Origin: Streptomyces sp. MUM 203J
GTDB lineage: Bacteria; Actinomycetota; Actinomycetes; Streptomycetales; Streptomycetaceae
Reading direction: 5' to 3'
NCBI RefSeq assembly: GCF_022414595.1
Contig: NZ_JADWYO010000020.1
Span: 1 to 64,000, forward strand
DNA: 64,000 nt
Part shown: piece after piece, positions 1 to 7,765 of the stretch
Layout of the letters: each line of letters begins with the position of its first letter
Numbering within the stretch: position 1 is the stretch's first letter
The notes under the pieces: model-generated
The model's input: only the letters and a program-made list of their open reading frames with translations
What the model was told of the DNA's origin: nothing
The model's database searches: none
Made by a program: the position numbers and the translations under genes

Positions 1-1367
1 GTCCGGGCGGGCTGCGGCCCGGCGGGCGTGGGACCGAGGGTCCTCGCTCCGGCGGACCGAGGCGCCGAGGGCCCTGAATCCGTGGGCTCGGGCCCGGAGT
101 TCACGGGCCCGGCGGCCACGGCTCCGGCGGACCGGGCCTCGGTTCGCCTGAGGCGCGCGGTCCGGGGCTCGACGGTGCCGCGCTCGGCGGACGGCGTGGT
201 GGGCGCTTTCGGGGGCACGGCGTCGGCCAGCTCGGCGGGGACCCGGGCGAGGGCGGTCACCCGCCGCCGGGGCACGGAGTCCGGGACGGTCTCCGTCAGC
301 GGCCCGCCCAGCGGCACGAGCGTCTCCGCCCGCCCCCCGGCCACGGCCACCGAGATCACCTCGCGCCCGCCGCCCGGGGCCTCCACCGTGGCCGGCCCTG
401 CGGGGCCCGCGGTCCCGGGCACGGCTCCGGACAAGCCCGCCGACGCGGCGGATCCTCCGGGTGCGGCCTCCGCCGCCGAGGACGGATACCGAGGCAGGGG
501 CGCGGCCCCAGCACTCCGCGCGGCCCCGCCCGTCTCGCGCGGGACCCGCCCGGACTCCCGCCCCGGGCCTCCCGCAGCGGGCGGCTCGGCACCGGCCCCG
601 CGTACGCCTCCGGACCCGCCCGCCGACGTGACGTCTCCGGCACGCGGGGCGCCATGGTCACCCGGGTCCCCGGCGGGTGACCCGGCCGGGGACGCGGCCT
701 CCCGTGTATCCGTGGCCGGACCGGACGGCCCGGCCACGGCGAACGGCGCCGCCGCATCTCCGCGTACAGGCACCCGCCCCTCCGCCGAACCCGCGGGTGT
801 CTCCGCAGCGGGCCCAGGCCCGGCCTCCCGTCCGGGCTCGGCCACGGCGAACGGCACCGGCGCGGCCCCGCGTACGGGTTCTGCCGCAGCCGCGGTACCT
901 GGCTCGGCCCCTCCCCCGGAGGCGGCCGCGGCGAGCGAGTCCATGACGGCCCCGCGCCCGGAGCTCCCCCCGTTCACCGGCCCGCCGGGCACCGCACCAC
1001 CCCCGGCAGGCGCCCCCGGCACCGGCTCGCGCACGTCCGTCACGCCTCCAGGCACATCACCCCGTACGGCCGGCGCCTCCGGCCGGCCTCCGGCAGCCGG
1101 CCCGCCCGCGGGCGCCGCCCCGGACGGCACGGCACCGGCAGGCTCTGCCCCGGCACGCGCCCCCGCAGGTCCCGCGGGTGTCCGTGCCGGGTCATGGGAA
1201 GCGCGCCTGCGCGCCGAGGCGCCCGCCGACGCGCGGCCCGCCGCCGACGGCAGCGGCCCCAGGGTCGGGGGGAAGGGCAGGTCCTCCATCGGGATGGCCG
1301 AGGTGTCGTCCGTCGGCGGGGTCGGGGGCATCGTGTGGGCCTTACGCTCGTCGTCGTGGTCGGTCAT
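1..1367 (-). CDS. Pro/Ala/Gly-rich hypothetical protein, 3' end outside window
   Basis: The minus-strand frame stays open from ATG at 1367 to the left edge, so at least 455 codons are present and the end is missing. It starts with MTDHDDERK and a short ordered-looking segment (PMEDLPFPPTLGPLPS). About 300 residues of low-complexity Pro/Ala/Gly/Arg follow. Around residues 320-375 the composition normalises (EVISVAVAGGRAETLVPLGG). The ATG overlaps the stop of the upstream cell-wall enzyme (ATGA at 1367-1364), which implies translational coupling and favours this strand. Third-position GC does not separate it from the opposite-strand frame, which uses the same wobble positions. No domain is recognised. 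A wall-associated or disordered regulatory role is only inferred from the operon. Confidence 0.6.
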   Translation of the reverse strand, partial: MTDHDDERKAHTMPPTPPTDDTSAIPMEDLPFPPTLGPLPSAAGRASAGASARRRASHDPARTPAGPAGARAGAEPAGAVPSGAAPAGGPAAGGRPEAPAVRGDVPGGVTDVREPVPGAPAGGGAVPGGPVNGGSSGRGAVMDSLAAAASGGGAEPGTAAAAEPVRGAAPVPFAVAEPGREAGPGPAAETPAGSAEGRVPVRGDAAAPFAVAGPSGPATDTREAASPAGSPAGDPGDHGAPRAGDVTSAGGSGGVRGAGAEPPAAGGPGRESGRVPRETGGAARSAGAAPLPRYPSSAAEAAPGGSAASAGLSGAVPGTAGPAGPATVEAPGGGREVISVAVAGGRAETLVPLGGPLTETVPDSVPRRRVTALARVPAELADAVPPKAPTTPSAERGTVEPRTARLRRTEARSAGAVAAGPVNSGPEPTDSGPSAPRSAGARTLGPTPAGPQPAR

Positions 1368-2707
1368 CGAAAGAGCCGCCTCCATGTCTCCGGGCCCGGG
1401 TAGCCGTCGGCGGCGGCGCCGCGCCAGCCCTGGGCCCGCTGGAAGTCCTGGACGTTGCGCCGGTCGGCCTCACCCCAGCGCGGGGTGGGGCCCTTCCGGT
1501 AGTGCTTGCCGTAGCCGTGCTTCACCAGCTGACGGCCCAACTGCTCGACATGCCGGTTCGACTGGCCGGGCCGGAAATGCCCCGCGCCGGGAAACGGGGG
1601 GACGGCTGCCCGGGGCGCCCCGGGCTCCGCCGGGACGTCGCGGCCCCGGTCTTGCGCCAGCAGGCGCCAGGTGTGCGCCCCGGGCAGCCCGTCCGCCTCC
1701 GCGCCGCGCCAGCCCTGCGCCAGCTGGAACGCCTGCGTGGCCCGCCGGTCCGCCTCGCCCCACCGGGGGCCCGGGCCCACCCGGTAGAAGCGCGAGGCCC
1801 CCCGGGCGACCAGCATCCGCCCCAGCTCGGTGACGTGTTGGTTCGACCTGCCCGGGCCGAACATCCCCGCCCCGGGGAACACCCCCTCGGCCGCGCCGCC
1901 CGGGGAGCCGGAGGTGCCGTCGTCGCCGGGGATCAGCCCGTTGTAGCGGTAAGCCACGTAGCTGTCGGAGTTGTTCCAGTAGGCCAGCGGCGTGACCTGT
2001 CTGCGGGTCCGGGGCTTGGTCTGCTCGTAGGCCACGTAGTGAGTGCGCCGGTAGTCGGTCCACCCGGCGAAGATCGTGACGTGTGAGCCCTTGATCGGAT
2101 TGGCCGCGTTGTGGAAGAGGAGGATGTCTCCGGGCTGGAGGTCCTTCCGGTCGATCCGGGTGGCGAAGCGCTGGAGGCTGCCCGTCCACTCGTTGCTCGC
2201 GAGGCCCCAGACCATCGAGATGTAGCCGGAGCAGTCCTGCCGGTAGCCGTCCGACCAGAACTTCTGCATCGAGTACGGGATGCCTTCCGCGGCCCAGAGC
2301 TTCGCCCGCTGGATGATGTCCGCGCGGGTGGTCCGGGGCAGGTCGGCCCGGGACACCGGGCTGGCGGCGGGCCCCGGGTGCGGGCGCCCGTGCAGCCCCG
2401 AGGTGCCGCCCTGCGGGGTCACCGAGGGCCCCGTGTCGGCGGCGGGAGCGGCGCCCGCCAGGCCGCCGCCCGACTGCGCCGCGCCCACCGCGCCGGTTCC
2501 GCCGCCCAGGACCACGCCCGCCGCGGTGACGAGCACGAGGGCACGGCGCGCGCCGTGCGCCGCCGGTGGCCCGCCGAGCCGTACCGCGGGGCGGTGGGCG
2601 AGTTCCCGCCGCTGCCGGGCGCAGCCGGGGCAGGGACAGTCGACAGCCGGCTCGTACTCCTCGAAAGCCGGGACTGGGATCTGGGCCGGGACCTGGACGG
2701 TTGCCAT
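1364..2707 (-). CDS. NlpC/P60-like cell-wall hydrolase with two C-terminal peptidoglycan-binding repeats
   Basis: 447 aa. The ATG at 2707 is chosen because GGAGGGG lies about 6 nt upstream; in-frame codons further upstream lack a site. The N-terminus carries CPCPGC and a hydrophobic segment (residues about 50-75), suggesting membrane anchoring or an atypical export signal. The central domain has the NlpC/P60-like pattern: catalytic Cys in DCSGYISMVW, His in GSHVTIFAGW, and a conserved YVAYEQ strand. Two tandem repeats of about 75 residues follow, each beginning FPGAG.F..G.SN.HV..LG and ending W.GA.ADG.PG..TWR.L, which resemble Streptomyces peptidoglycan-binding modules. It probably cleaves wall peptides or amides outside the membrane. 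The downstream Pro-rich gene overlaps its stop by 4 nt. Confidence 0.85.
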   Translation of the reverse strand: MATVQVPAQIPVPAFEEYEPAVDCPCPGCARQRRELAHRPAVRLGGPPAAHGARRALVLVTAAGVVLGGGTGAVGAAQSGGGLAGAAPAADTGPSVTPQGGTSGLHGRPHPGPAASPVSRADLPRTTRADIIQRAKLWAAEGIPYSMQKFWSDGYRQDCSGYISMVWGLASNEWTGSLQRFATRIDRKDLQPGDILLFHNAANPIKGSHVTIFAGWTDYRRTHYVAYEQTKPRTRRQVTPLAYWNNSDSYVAYRYNGLIPGDDGTSGSPGGAAEGVFPGAGMFGPGRSNQHVTELGRMLVARGASRFYRVGPGPRWGEADRRATQAFQLAQGWRGAEADGLPGAHTWRLLAQDRGRDVPAEPGAPRAAVPPFPGAGHFRPGQSNRHVEQLGRQLVKHGYGKHYRKGPTPRWGEADRRNVQDFQRAQGWRGAAADGYPGPETWRRLFR

Positions 2708-2936
2708 ACGGTTCCCCTCCACATTCATCACGCTCTGTCCGTACTGGTACACGAGCGCCAGTCTCTCAACTGTCCTGACATAACGCATTTTGACGGTTCA
2801 AAGGGAAAAAACGACCATCCGACAGGCGGGCCACGCCGGAAAAGAAACCGAAAATCTGACCGCCGACAGCAGTCCCGGAGACCCCGGGCGGTCAGGAGCA
2901 CCCCTCGGTGTCAGGTAGAGTTGTGCAGGTCAGCGC

Positions 2937-3013
2937 GCGCCGCTAGCTCAGTTGGTTAGAGCAGCTGACTCTTAATCAGCGGGTCCGGGGTTCGAGTCCC
3001 TGGCGGCGCACCA
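2937..3013 (+). tRNA. tRNA-Lys (anticodon CTT)
   Basis: The acceptor stem GCGCCGC pairs with GCGGCGC. The D arm is GCTC/GAGC, the anticodon loop is CTCTTAA in a GCTGA/TCAGC stem, and the T arm contains GGTTCGAGTCC. The discriminator is A and CCA is encoded (3011-3013). It decodes AAG, the main lysine codon in this GC-rich genome. An intrinsic terminator follows within 5 nt. Confidence 0.97.
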
Positions 3014-3017
3014 TGAG

Positions 3018-3053
3018 ACCGAAGGCCCCTCACTCAGGTGAGGGGCCTTCGGT
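3018..3053 (+). terminator. Intrinsic terminator of tRNA-Lys
   Basis: A perfect 16-bp stem (3018-3033 with 3038-3053, ends ACCGAAGG/CCTTCGGT) has a 4-nt loop (TCAG) and is followed by CTT. It lies immediately 3' of the tRNA and can also serve the opposing lipoprotein gene. Confidence 0.85.
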
Positions 3054-3072
3054 CTTGTCATCCAGGTCGCCC

Positions 3073-3273
3073 TCACTCGGGCTCCGGAACGGCCCGCCCG
3101 TCCCACACGTCCGGTCCGGTGCCCGTGTGCCTGGGGGACACATCCGTGCGCGGCCCCCCGCCCTCGGGGTCCGGGCCCCCCGGACCGGAGGTGCAGCCGA
3201 CCGCGAGCAGCGCCGCCGTCACCGCCACCGCGACGACTCCCGCACGCATCCGCGCGCCGCGACCGCCGTACAT
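3073..3273 (-). CDS. Small lipoprotein
   Basis: 66 aa if the ATG at 3273 is used; GAGGGGG lies about 6 nt upstream, while a second ATG at 3249 has a poor site. It has a basic n-region (MYGGRGARMR), a hydrophobic stretch and a lipobox LAVG-C near residue 28, so it should be lipidated and held at the outer face of the membrane. The mature part is about 38 residues, Pro/Gly/Asp-rich, ending DVWDGRAVPEPE. Such a short tail suggests a tether or a recently shortened lipoprotein. Function unknown. It converges on the tRNA-Lys terminator. Confidence 0.6.
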   Translation of the reverse strand: MYGGRGARMRAGVVAVAVTAALLAVGCTSGPGGPDPEGGGPRTDVSPRHTGTGPDVWDGRAVPEPE

Positions 3274-3548
3274 CCGCGCCCCCTCGGCTGCGGGGGCCCA
3301 CCCCGTCGTGGACCGCCGTCGTGACACCCCTCCCCGCACGGGCGCCGGGGTCAGCGTACGGCGGTCGGTACGCGGGCACCACGACGTTCGTTGTACGGGT
3401 GCGGGGGACCCGGTCGAGGGTGCCGCCGTTCGGCCCGTCCGGCGCCACGGGGGCCGTACGCCTGGTGGGCACCGGCCCCACGGCGCGCCTCAGCGGGGCA
3501 AGGGCGACGGCCCGTACAGGCCTCGGACGGACCGTCCGGCCGGGAGGC

Positions 3549-4196
3549 TCAGCCCTCGCCGCCGCCCGTACGGCGGCCGGCGGGGGTCCCCGCACCGCTG
3601 TCGTCGGGGCCCTTGCGGCGGGAGCCGCGGAGAGCCACCGCCACGGCGGCGACGGCGGCGAGGACCAGGCCGATGACGGTGTGCCGGGTGCCGGGGCCCT
3701 GCTCGGCGGGCACGGCCGGGCCGGCGACGCTCGGGCCTGCGACGTCCGGCCCGGCGACGCTCGGCACGGCGACCTGAAGCCCGGCCGACCGGGGGGCGAG
3801 GCCGTCGGCGGGGGCGCTCGGGCCGGACGGCGGGCTCAGACCGACGCGGAGGGTGCCGACCGCCTCGTACCGCCGGCCGGCGCAGTCGACGGCGAGGGGA
3901 TAGGCGCCGGGGGCGGCGGTGGACCGTACGGCCGTGCCGCCGCGCAGGGTGCCGCCGTCCGTGCTGCCGGAGAGCCCCGCCTCCGCGACGAAGACCGGGG
4001 AGCGCACGGTTCCCGCGCCTGCTCCGCACCCCTCCACCCGGAGGTCCACGTCACCGCCGGGCGCGACGGTCGCGGGGGTGACCGCGGCGGTGACCCGCGC
4101 CCCGGTGCCGCCCTCGGCGGCGACCGCGACCGGGACGGCTGCGGCGACGGTGGCGGCGACGGCGCCGACGCGGAGCGCGAGCAGTCCTGAGCGCAT
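3549..4196 (-). CDS. Exported, C-terminally membrane-anchored hypothetical protein
   Basis: 215 aa. The ATG at 4196 follows AGGAGG at ideal spacing. A Sec signal peptide (residues 1-27, ending AVAA) is followed by an all-beta-like region with two Cys that could pair (VEGCGAG and AVDCAGRRYEAV). Next come a Pro/Ala/Val linker with four GP-V/S repeats (VAGPDVAGPSVAGPAV) and one transmembrane helix (about 175-192) with a positive RGSRRK stop-transfer. The topology is an extracytoplasmic domain on one anchor. No LPXTG or LAXTG sorting motif is present. This pattern is common among Streptomyces secreted proteins; function unknown. Confidence 0.75.
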   Translation of the reverse strand: MRSGLLALRVGAVAATVAAAVPVAVAAEGGTGARVTAAVTPATVAPGGDVDLRVEGCGAGAGTVRSPVFVAEAGLSGSTDGGTLRGGTAVRSTAAPGAYPLAVDCAGRRYEAVGTLRVGLSPPSGPSAPADGLAPRSAGLQVAVPSVAGPDVAGPSVAGPAVPAEQGPGTRHTVIGLVLAAVAAVAVALRGSRRKGPDDSGAGTPAGRRTGGGEG

Positions 4197-4439
4197 GGTG
4201 AACCTCCTCGTACAGGAAGCCTCGTCCCTGCGGGTAGGCGGCGCATCCGGAGCCCGCTCCGGTTCCACCAGACCAGCGACCCGGCGCCCACGGGAAGAGC
4301 GGGCGGGGGCCGGAGAAACGAGGTACGGCCGACCGCCCCGGCTCCCCGGGGCGGGGCACTCGATACGCTGGGCGCGTCGCGGCACAGTGTCGTTCCGGCG
4401 GACGAACCCAGCAGGCATCTGCGTACAGGAGACCGTCAC

Positions 4440-5219
4440 ATGGCAGAGCGCAAGCCCATCGAGTCCTGGCTGACCGACATGGACGGCGTCCTGATGCACG
4501 AGGGCGTGCCCGTGCCGGGCGCGGACACGTTCATCCACAAGCTCCAGTCCTCTGGGCGCCCCTTCCTCGTGCTCACCAACAACTCGATCTACACCGCGCG
4601 CGACCTGCACGCGCGGCTCAGCCGGATCGGGCTCGACGTGCCCGTCGAGAACATCTGGACCTCGGCGCTGGCCACCGCCAAGTTCCTCGACGACCAGCAC
4701 CCCGGCGGGTCCGCGTACGTCATCGGGGAGGCCGGGCTGACGACCGCCCTGCACGACGTCGGGTACGTGCTGACGGACACCGAGCCCGACTTCGTGATCC
4801 TGGGCGAGACCCGCACGTACTCCTTCGAGGCCATGACGAAGGCGGTCCGCCTGATCAACAACGGCGCCCGTTTCATCGCCACGAACCCCGACGAGACCGG
4901 CCCCTCCGCCGAGGGCGCCCTGCCCGCGACCGGCGCCGTCGCCGCGCTCATCACCAAGGCGACCGGCAAGGAGCCGTACTTCGTCGGCAAGCCGAACCCG
5001 CTGATGATGCGCACCGGCCTGAACGCCATCGGCGCCCACTCCGAGACCAGCGCCATGATCGGTGACCGGATGGACACCGACATCCTCGCCGGTCTGGAGG
5101 CGGGCATGGAGACGTTCCTGGTGCTGACCGGCCTGACCGCCACCGCGGACATCGACCGCTTCCCGTACCGCCCGACGCACGTGAAGGACTCCATCGCCGA
5201 CCTGGTGGACTACATCTGA
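4440..5219 (+). CDS. HAD-IIA phosphatase (NagD-like)
   Basis: 259 aa, matching NagD/AraL-type sugar-phosphatase lengths. Motif I is DMDGV near residue 13, motif II is LTNNS (about 41-45), a Lys-containing motif III precedes PNPLMM, and motif IV is IGDRMDTDI near residue 204. The C2-type cap of HAD-IIA proteins lies between motifs II and III. It is predicted to hydrolyse phosphate monoesters such as sugar phosphates or nucleoside monophosphates in the cytosol; the exact substrate cannot be read from sequence. Start ATG with GGAG 10 nt upstream. It is convergent with the phosphodiesterase gene, with only 2 nt between stops. Confidence 0.9.
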   Translation: MAERKPIESWLTDMDGVLMHEGVPVPGADTFIHKLQSSGRPFLVLTNNSIYTARDLHARLSRIGLDVPVENIWTSALATAKFLDDQHPGGSAYVIGEAGLTTALHDVGYVLTDTEPDFVILGETRTYSFEAMTKAVRLINNGARFIATNPDETGPSAEGALPATGAVAALITKATGKEPYFVGKPNPLMMRTGLNAIGAHSETSAMIGDRMDTDILAGLEAGMETFLVLTGLTATADIDRFPYRPTHVKDSIADLVDYI

Positions 5220-5221
5220 GG

Positions 5222-6778
5222 TCAGGTCCTGACGCGGACTCCGTCCACCACCCAGTACCAGTTGTTCCGACCGGTGTAGTGGAAGCGGAAGCTCACCGAG
5301 GACGCGCCGGGCGGCACGTCGAGCGTCAGCGACTGCGCCTGCGCCACCACGTCGGAGGTGTACTCCCGTACGACGACGGGGGTGCCGCCGTTGAAGGAGG
5401 CGAGGATCCTCGCCGTCTGGCCGGGCTCCTGGCGGTAGTGGGTGGTGTAGTCGAGGGTGACCCTCGAACTGCCGGAGACGCGGTACGCGGGGGTCACCAG
5501 CGTCGAGTCGAAGAAGCCCGAGTTGGACCGGTCGTCCCACTCGTCGGAGTCCGCGACCGCGAAGACGCCCCGCGACCGGACGTTGAGCTCCCGCCACTGG
5601 TCGCGGTGGGTGCGGCTCCAGAAGTCGTCGGTCGTGAACGACCAGCCGCGCCACTCGGCGACCCCGCCCGTGCCCATGGCGCTGTTGACGACGGACCAGC
5701 CGGAGGGCGGGGTGTGCGTCCAGCCGAGGACCCCGGTGGGGATGCCCGTCTCGTCGGCCCGGCCGGTGAGGGAGCCGTGCAGGGTGTCGAACGGGTCCGT
5801 GGTGCGCTGCTGGACGGGCCGGCCGTCCAGTTCCCATGACGGCTCGGGCGTCACGCCGAGCTGGTGGAAGACCGTGGCGGCGACGTCGACGAGGCGGGTG
5901 TCGTGCGGGCGGGCGCCCGCCGCGATGCCGGGGCCGGTGGCCAGGACGAAGGTCATGCGCTCCTGGATGCTGCTGCCGCCGTGACCGCCCCGGTCCACAT
6001 GGCCGTGGTCGGTGCAGACGATGACGGTCCAGCGTTCGGCGGCGCGGGCGGGACGCGCCTCGATGGCGTCGAGCATGCGGCCGAGCTGCCGGTCCTGGAC
6101 GGCCAGCGCGTCCAGGTAGCGGCTGCCGGTGCCGTGGGAGTGGGCGACGACATCGGTGTTGCCGAGGTAGACGAAGGCCACGTCCGGGTTCTGGTCGCGG
6201 AGGACCGCGACCGTCGTGGCGGTGATCGTCTCGTCGTGCCCCACGTATCCGTCGCGGTCGCCGTCCAGGACCAGCTTGGCGTCGGCGCCCGCGGTGACCG
6301 TGCCGTAGGTGTCCAGGGGCTTCCAGTCGACGGCGGCGAAGAGGGAGAGCTCGGGGCGCACCTGGTGGAGGCGGGCCAGGAAGCCGGGGTAGCGGCCGTA
6401 GTCCCGGCCGGAGAAGGAGTTGTCCCGCACGCCGTGCTTGTCGGGCCAGACACCCGTCGAGACCGTCGACCAGCCGGGGCCGGAGGAGGTGGCGGCCATC
6501 GGCTTGGCGTAGAGGAGGGACGTGCCGTACGTGCCGCTCGCGCGCATGCCCTTGAGGCGGGGGGCGTCGGCGGTGTCGACGAGGTCGTGCCGGAGGCCGT
6601 CCATGCCGACGACCAGGACCTTGTCCCGGCTGACGCCTTCGGGGAGGGACGGGACGGCGGCGGTGGCGGCCTGGGCGGCTGTGCCGGTGGCGAGGGTGCC
6701 GGTGGCGGCGAGGGCGGCGGCGGTGGCCGTCGTGAGGACGGTGCGGCGGGACGGGCCGGTTCCGTTCGGATGCGGCAC
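5222..6778 (-). CDS. Exported alkaline phosphatase / type I phosphodiesterase family protein
   Basis: 518 aa, starting at GTG 6778 behind AGGAGG. It begins with a twin-arginine-type signal (SRRTVLTTATAAALAATG), so it is probably exported folded. The catalytic core matches the nucleotide pyrophosphatase/phosphodiesterase superfamily: VVGMDGLRHD (first metal Asp), a nucleophile region SGPGWSTVSTG, and CTDHGHVDRGGHGG (DHGH metal ligands). The last about 150 residues look like a beta-sandwich carbohydrate- or membrane-binding module (TLDYTTHYRQ, SVSFRFHYTGRNNWYWVVDGV). It should cleave phosphodiesters or phosphonate esters outside the cell. It lies downstream of the phosphonatase-like operon and may belong to it functionally. 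Confidence 0.88.
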   Translation of the reverse strand: MPHPNGTGPSRRTVLTTATAAALAATGTLATGTAAQAATAAVPSLPEGVSRDKVLVVGMDGLRHDLVDTADAPRLKGMRASGTYGTSLLYAKPMAATSSGPGWSTVSTGVWPDKHGVRDNSFSGRDYGRYPGFLARLHQVRPELSLFAAVDWKPLDTYGTVTAGADAKLVLDGDRDGYVGHDETITATTVAVLRDQNPDVAFVYLGNTDVVAHSHGTGSRYLDALAVQDRQLGRMLDAIEARPARAAERWTVIVCTDHGHVDRGGHGGSSIQERMTFVLATGPGIAAGARPHDTRLVDVAATVFHQLGVTPEPSWELDGRPVQQRTTDPFDTLHGSLTGRADETGIPTGVLGWTHTPPSGWSVVNSAMGTGGVAEWRGWSFTTDDFWSRTHRDQWRELNVRSRGVFAVADSDEWDDRSNSGFFDSTLVTPAYRVSGSSRVTLDYTTHYRQEPGQTARILASFNGGTPVVVREYTSDVVAQAQSLTLDVPPGASSVSFRFHYTGRNNWYWVVDGVRVRT

Positions 6779-6904
6779 GGGTTCCTCCTGGAGGGGGTCG
6801 GGTGGCCGGGGCCAGGCGTCATGGTCGCGGCGGGGGGCGGCGGATGCCAGGGACGTGGGGTGAATTTCTGACGGTGCATCAGAGATGCTGCGGCTGCGTT
6901 CCGT

Positions 6905-7084
6905 TCAACTGCCGGTGACGGATCCGGGTCCCGACGCGCACGGTCGGGTTCTCGTCGGCGTCCGCCCGGTGCCGCTCGGCGTGTCCGGCCGGGCCTGGCC
7001 GTGCCCGGCCGTCGGGCCGGAGGCGCCGAGGGCGGCGGCGCCGCCGTACGTGACGGACGCGCCGTCGAAGCGGATGCCGCTCAC
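6905..7084 (-). pseudogene. Remnant of an ABC transporter ATPase gene (phosphonate-type), internally deleted
   Basis: A GTG at 7084 overlaps the phosphonatase stop (GTGA), the geometry of a coupled operon gene. The first 19 codons read MSGIRFDGASVTYGGAAAL, which looks like the first strands of an ABC ATPase (IRFDGVSVxYG). The frame then becomes low-complexity Gly/Thr/Pro/Arg and stops at 6905, with no Walker A, signature or Walker B. Another frame continues to 6879 (ENPTVRVGTRIRHRQL) and could be the far end of the same or a neighbouring gene. I infer that a large deletion removed most of an ATPase and perhaps its permease partners. The family call rests on about 16 residues and on neighbours that usually accompany such transporters. 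Confidence 0.5.
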
Positions 7085-7761
7085 CGCGCCTCGGCCTCGT
7101 CCACGGCGTCGGGCAGTTCGGTGACCGATCCGAGGATGTGCGTGGCTCCGTGCGCGGCGAGCCGCTCCCGGTCGTGGGCGCCGGTGAGGACGCCCGCGAC
7201 GAGCCCGGCGCCCGCGCGCACGCCGCTGAGCATGTCGTAGGCGGTGTCCCCGGCGACCGTGATGTGCCGGACGTCGTCGACGGCGCCGGTGCGGAGCAGG
7301 GCCGCGAGGACCATGTCGGGGTACGGGCGGCCGCGCCCGCCCGCGTCGGCCGGGCAGAGGGTGAGGTCGGGCAGGCCGCGCCAGCCGAGGGCGTCCAGCA
7401 GGGCGTCCTGGGTGACACGGGCGAACCCGGTGGTGAGGGCGACGGTACGGCCCTGCTCCTGGAGGGCCCGGATGGTGTCGGCGGCACCGGGGACGGGCGC
7501 GACGGCCCCGGTGGTGACCAGCTCTCCGTACGCCGCCTCGAAGGCGGCGGTGGCCCGCCGGGCGAGCGTCTCGTCACCGCCGAAGAGGTGCCGGAAGACA
7601 GAGATCTTGGACTCGCCCATGGTGGCGCGGACATGCGGGAGCATCGGCTCGGGGTCCGCCCCGAGGCGGCGCGCGGCGGCGGCGAAGGCGCTCTCGACGA
7701 GCCCTCCGTCGGAGACGGTGGTCCCGGCCATGTCGAGCACGACGAGGTTCCTGTGACGCAC
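7081..7761 (-). CDS. Phosphonatase-like HAD hydrolase
   Basis: 226 aa, GTG start 4 nt after the stop of the FAD oxidoreductase, so the two are one operon. HAD motif I is VVLDMAGTTVSDGG (residues 7-20), with the nucleophile and acid Asp/Ala arrangement of phosphonoacetaldehyde-hydrolase relatives. Motif II is LTTGFA. The conserved DAGGRGRPYPDMVLAA replaces the PhnX-type cap region, and motif IV is VAGDTAYDMLSG. This is the phosphonatase-like subfamily that travels with the TIGR03364-type oxidoreductase. It probably acts on a phosphonate or phosphorylated product of its partner in the cytosol; the substrate is unproven. Confidence 0.85.
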   Translation of the reverse strand: MRHRNLVVLDMAGTTVSDGGLVESAFAAAARRLGADPEPMLPHVRATMGESKISVFRHLFGGDETLARRATAAFEAAYGELVTTGAVAPVPGAADTIRALQEQGRTVALTTGFARVTQDALLDALGWRGLPDLTLCPADAGGRGRPYPDMVLAALLRTGAVDDVRHITVAGDTAYDMLSGVRAGAGLVAGVLTGAHDRERLAAHGATHILGSVTELPDAVDEAEAR

Positions 7762-7765
7762 GGGT

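Noticed and set aside
28..1833. 601-codon forward frame rich in Pro/Ala/Arg
   Set aside because: It runs antisense through the cell-wall hydrolase and the coupled minus-strand frame, has no ribosome site, and shares wobble positions with the real frame, so its openness is a GC artefact.
3549..5837. 762-codon minus frame spanning the NagD-like gene
   Set aside because: Only the last 215 codons, from 4196, have a ribosome site and a signal peptide; the rest is antisense of the phosphatase gene.
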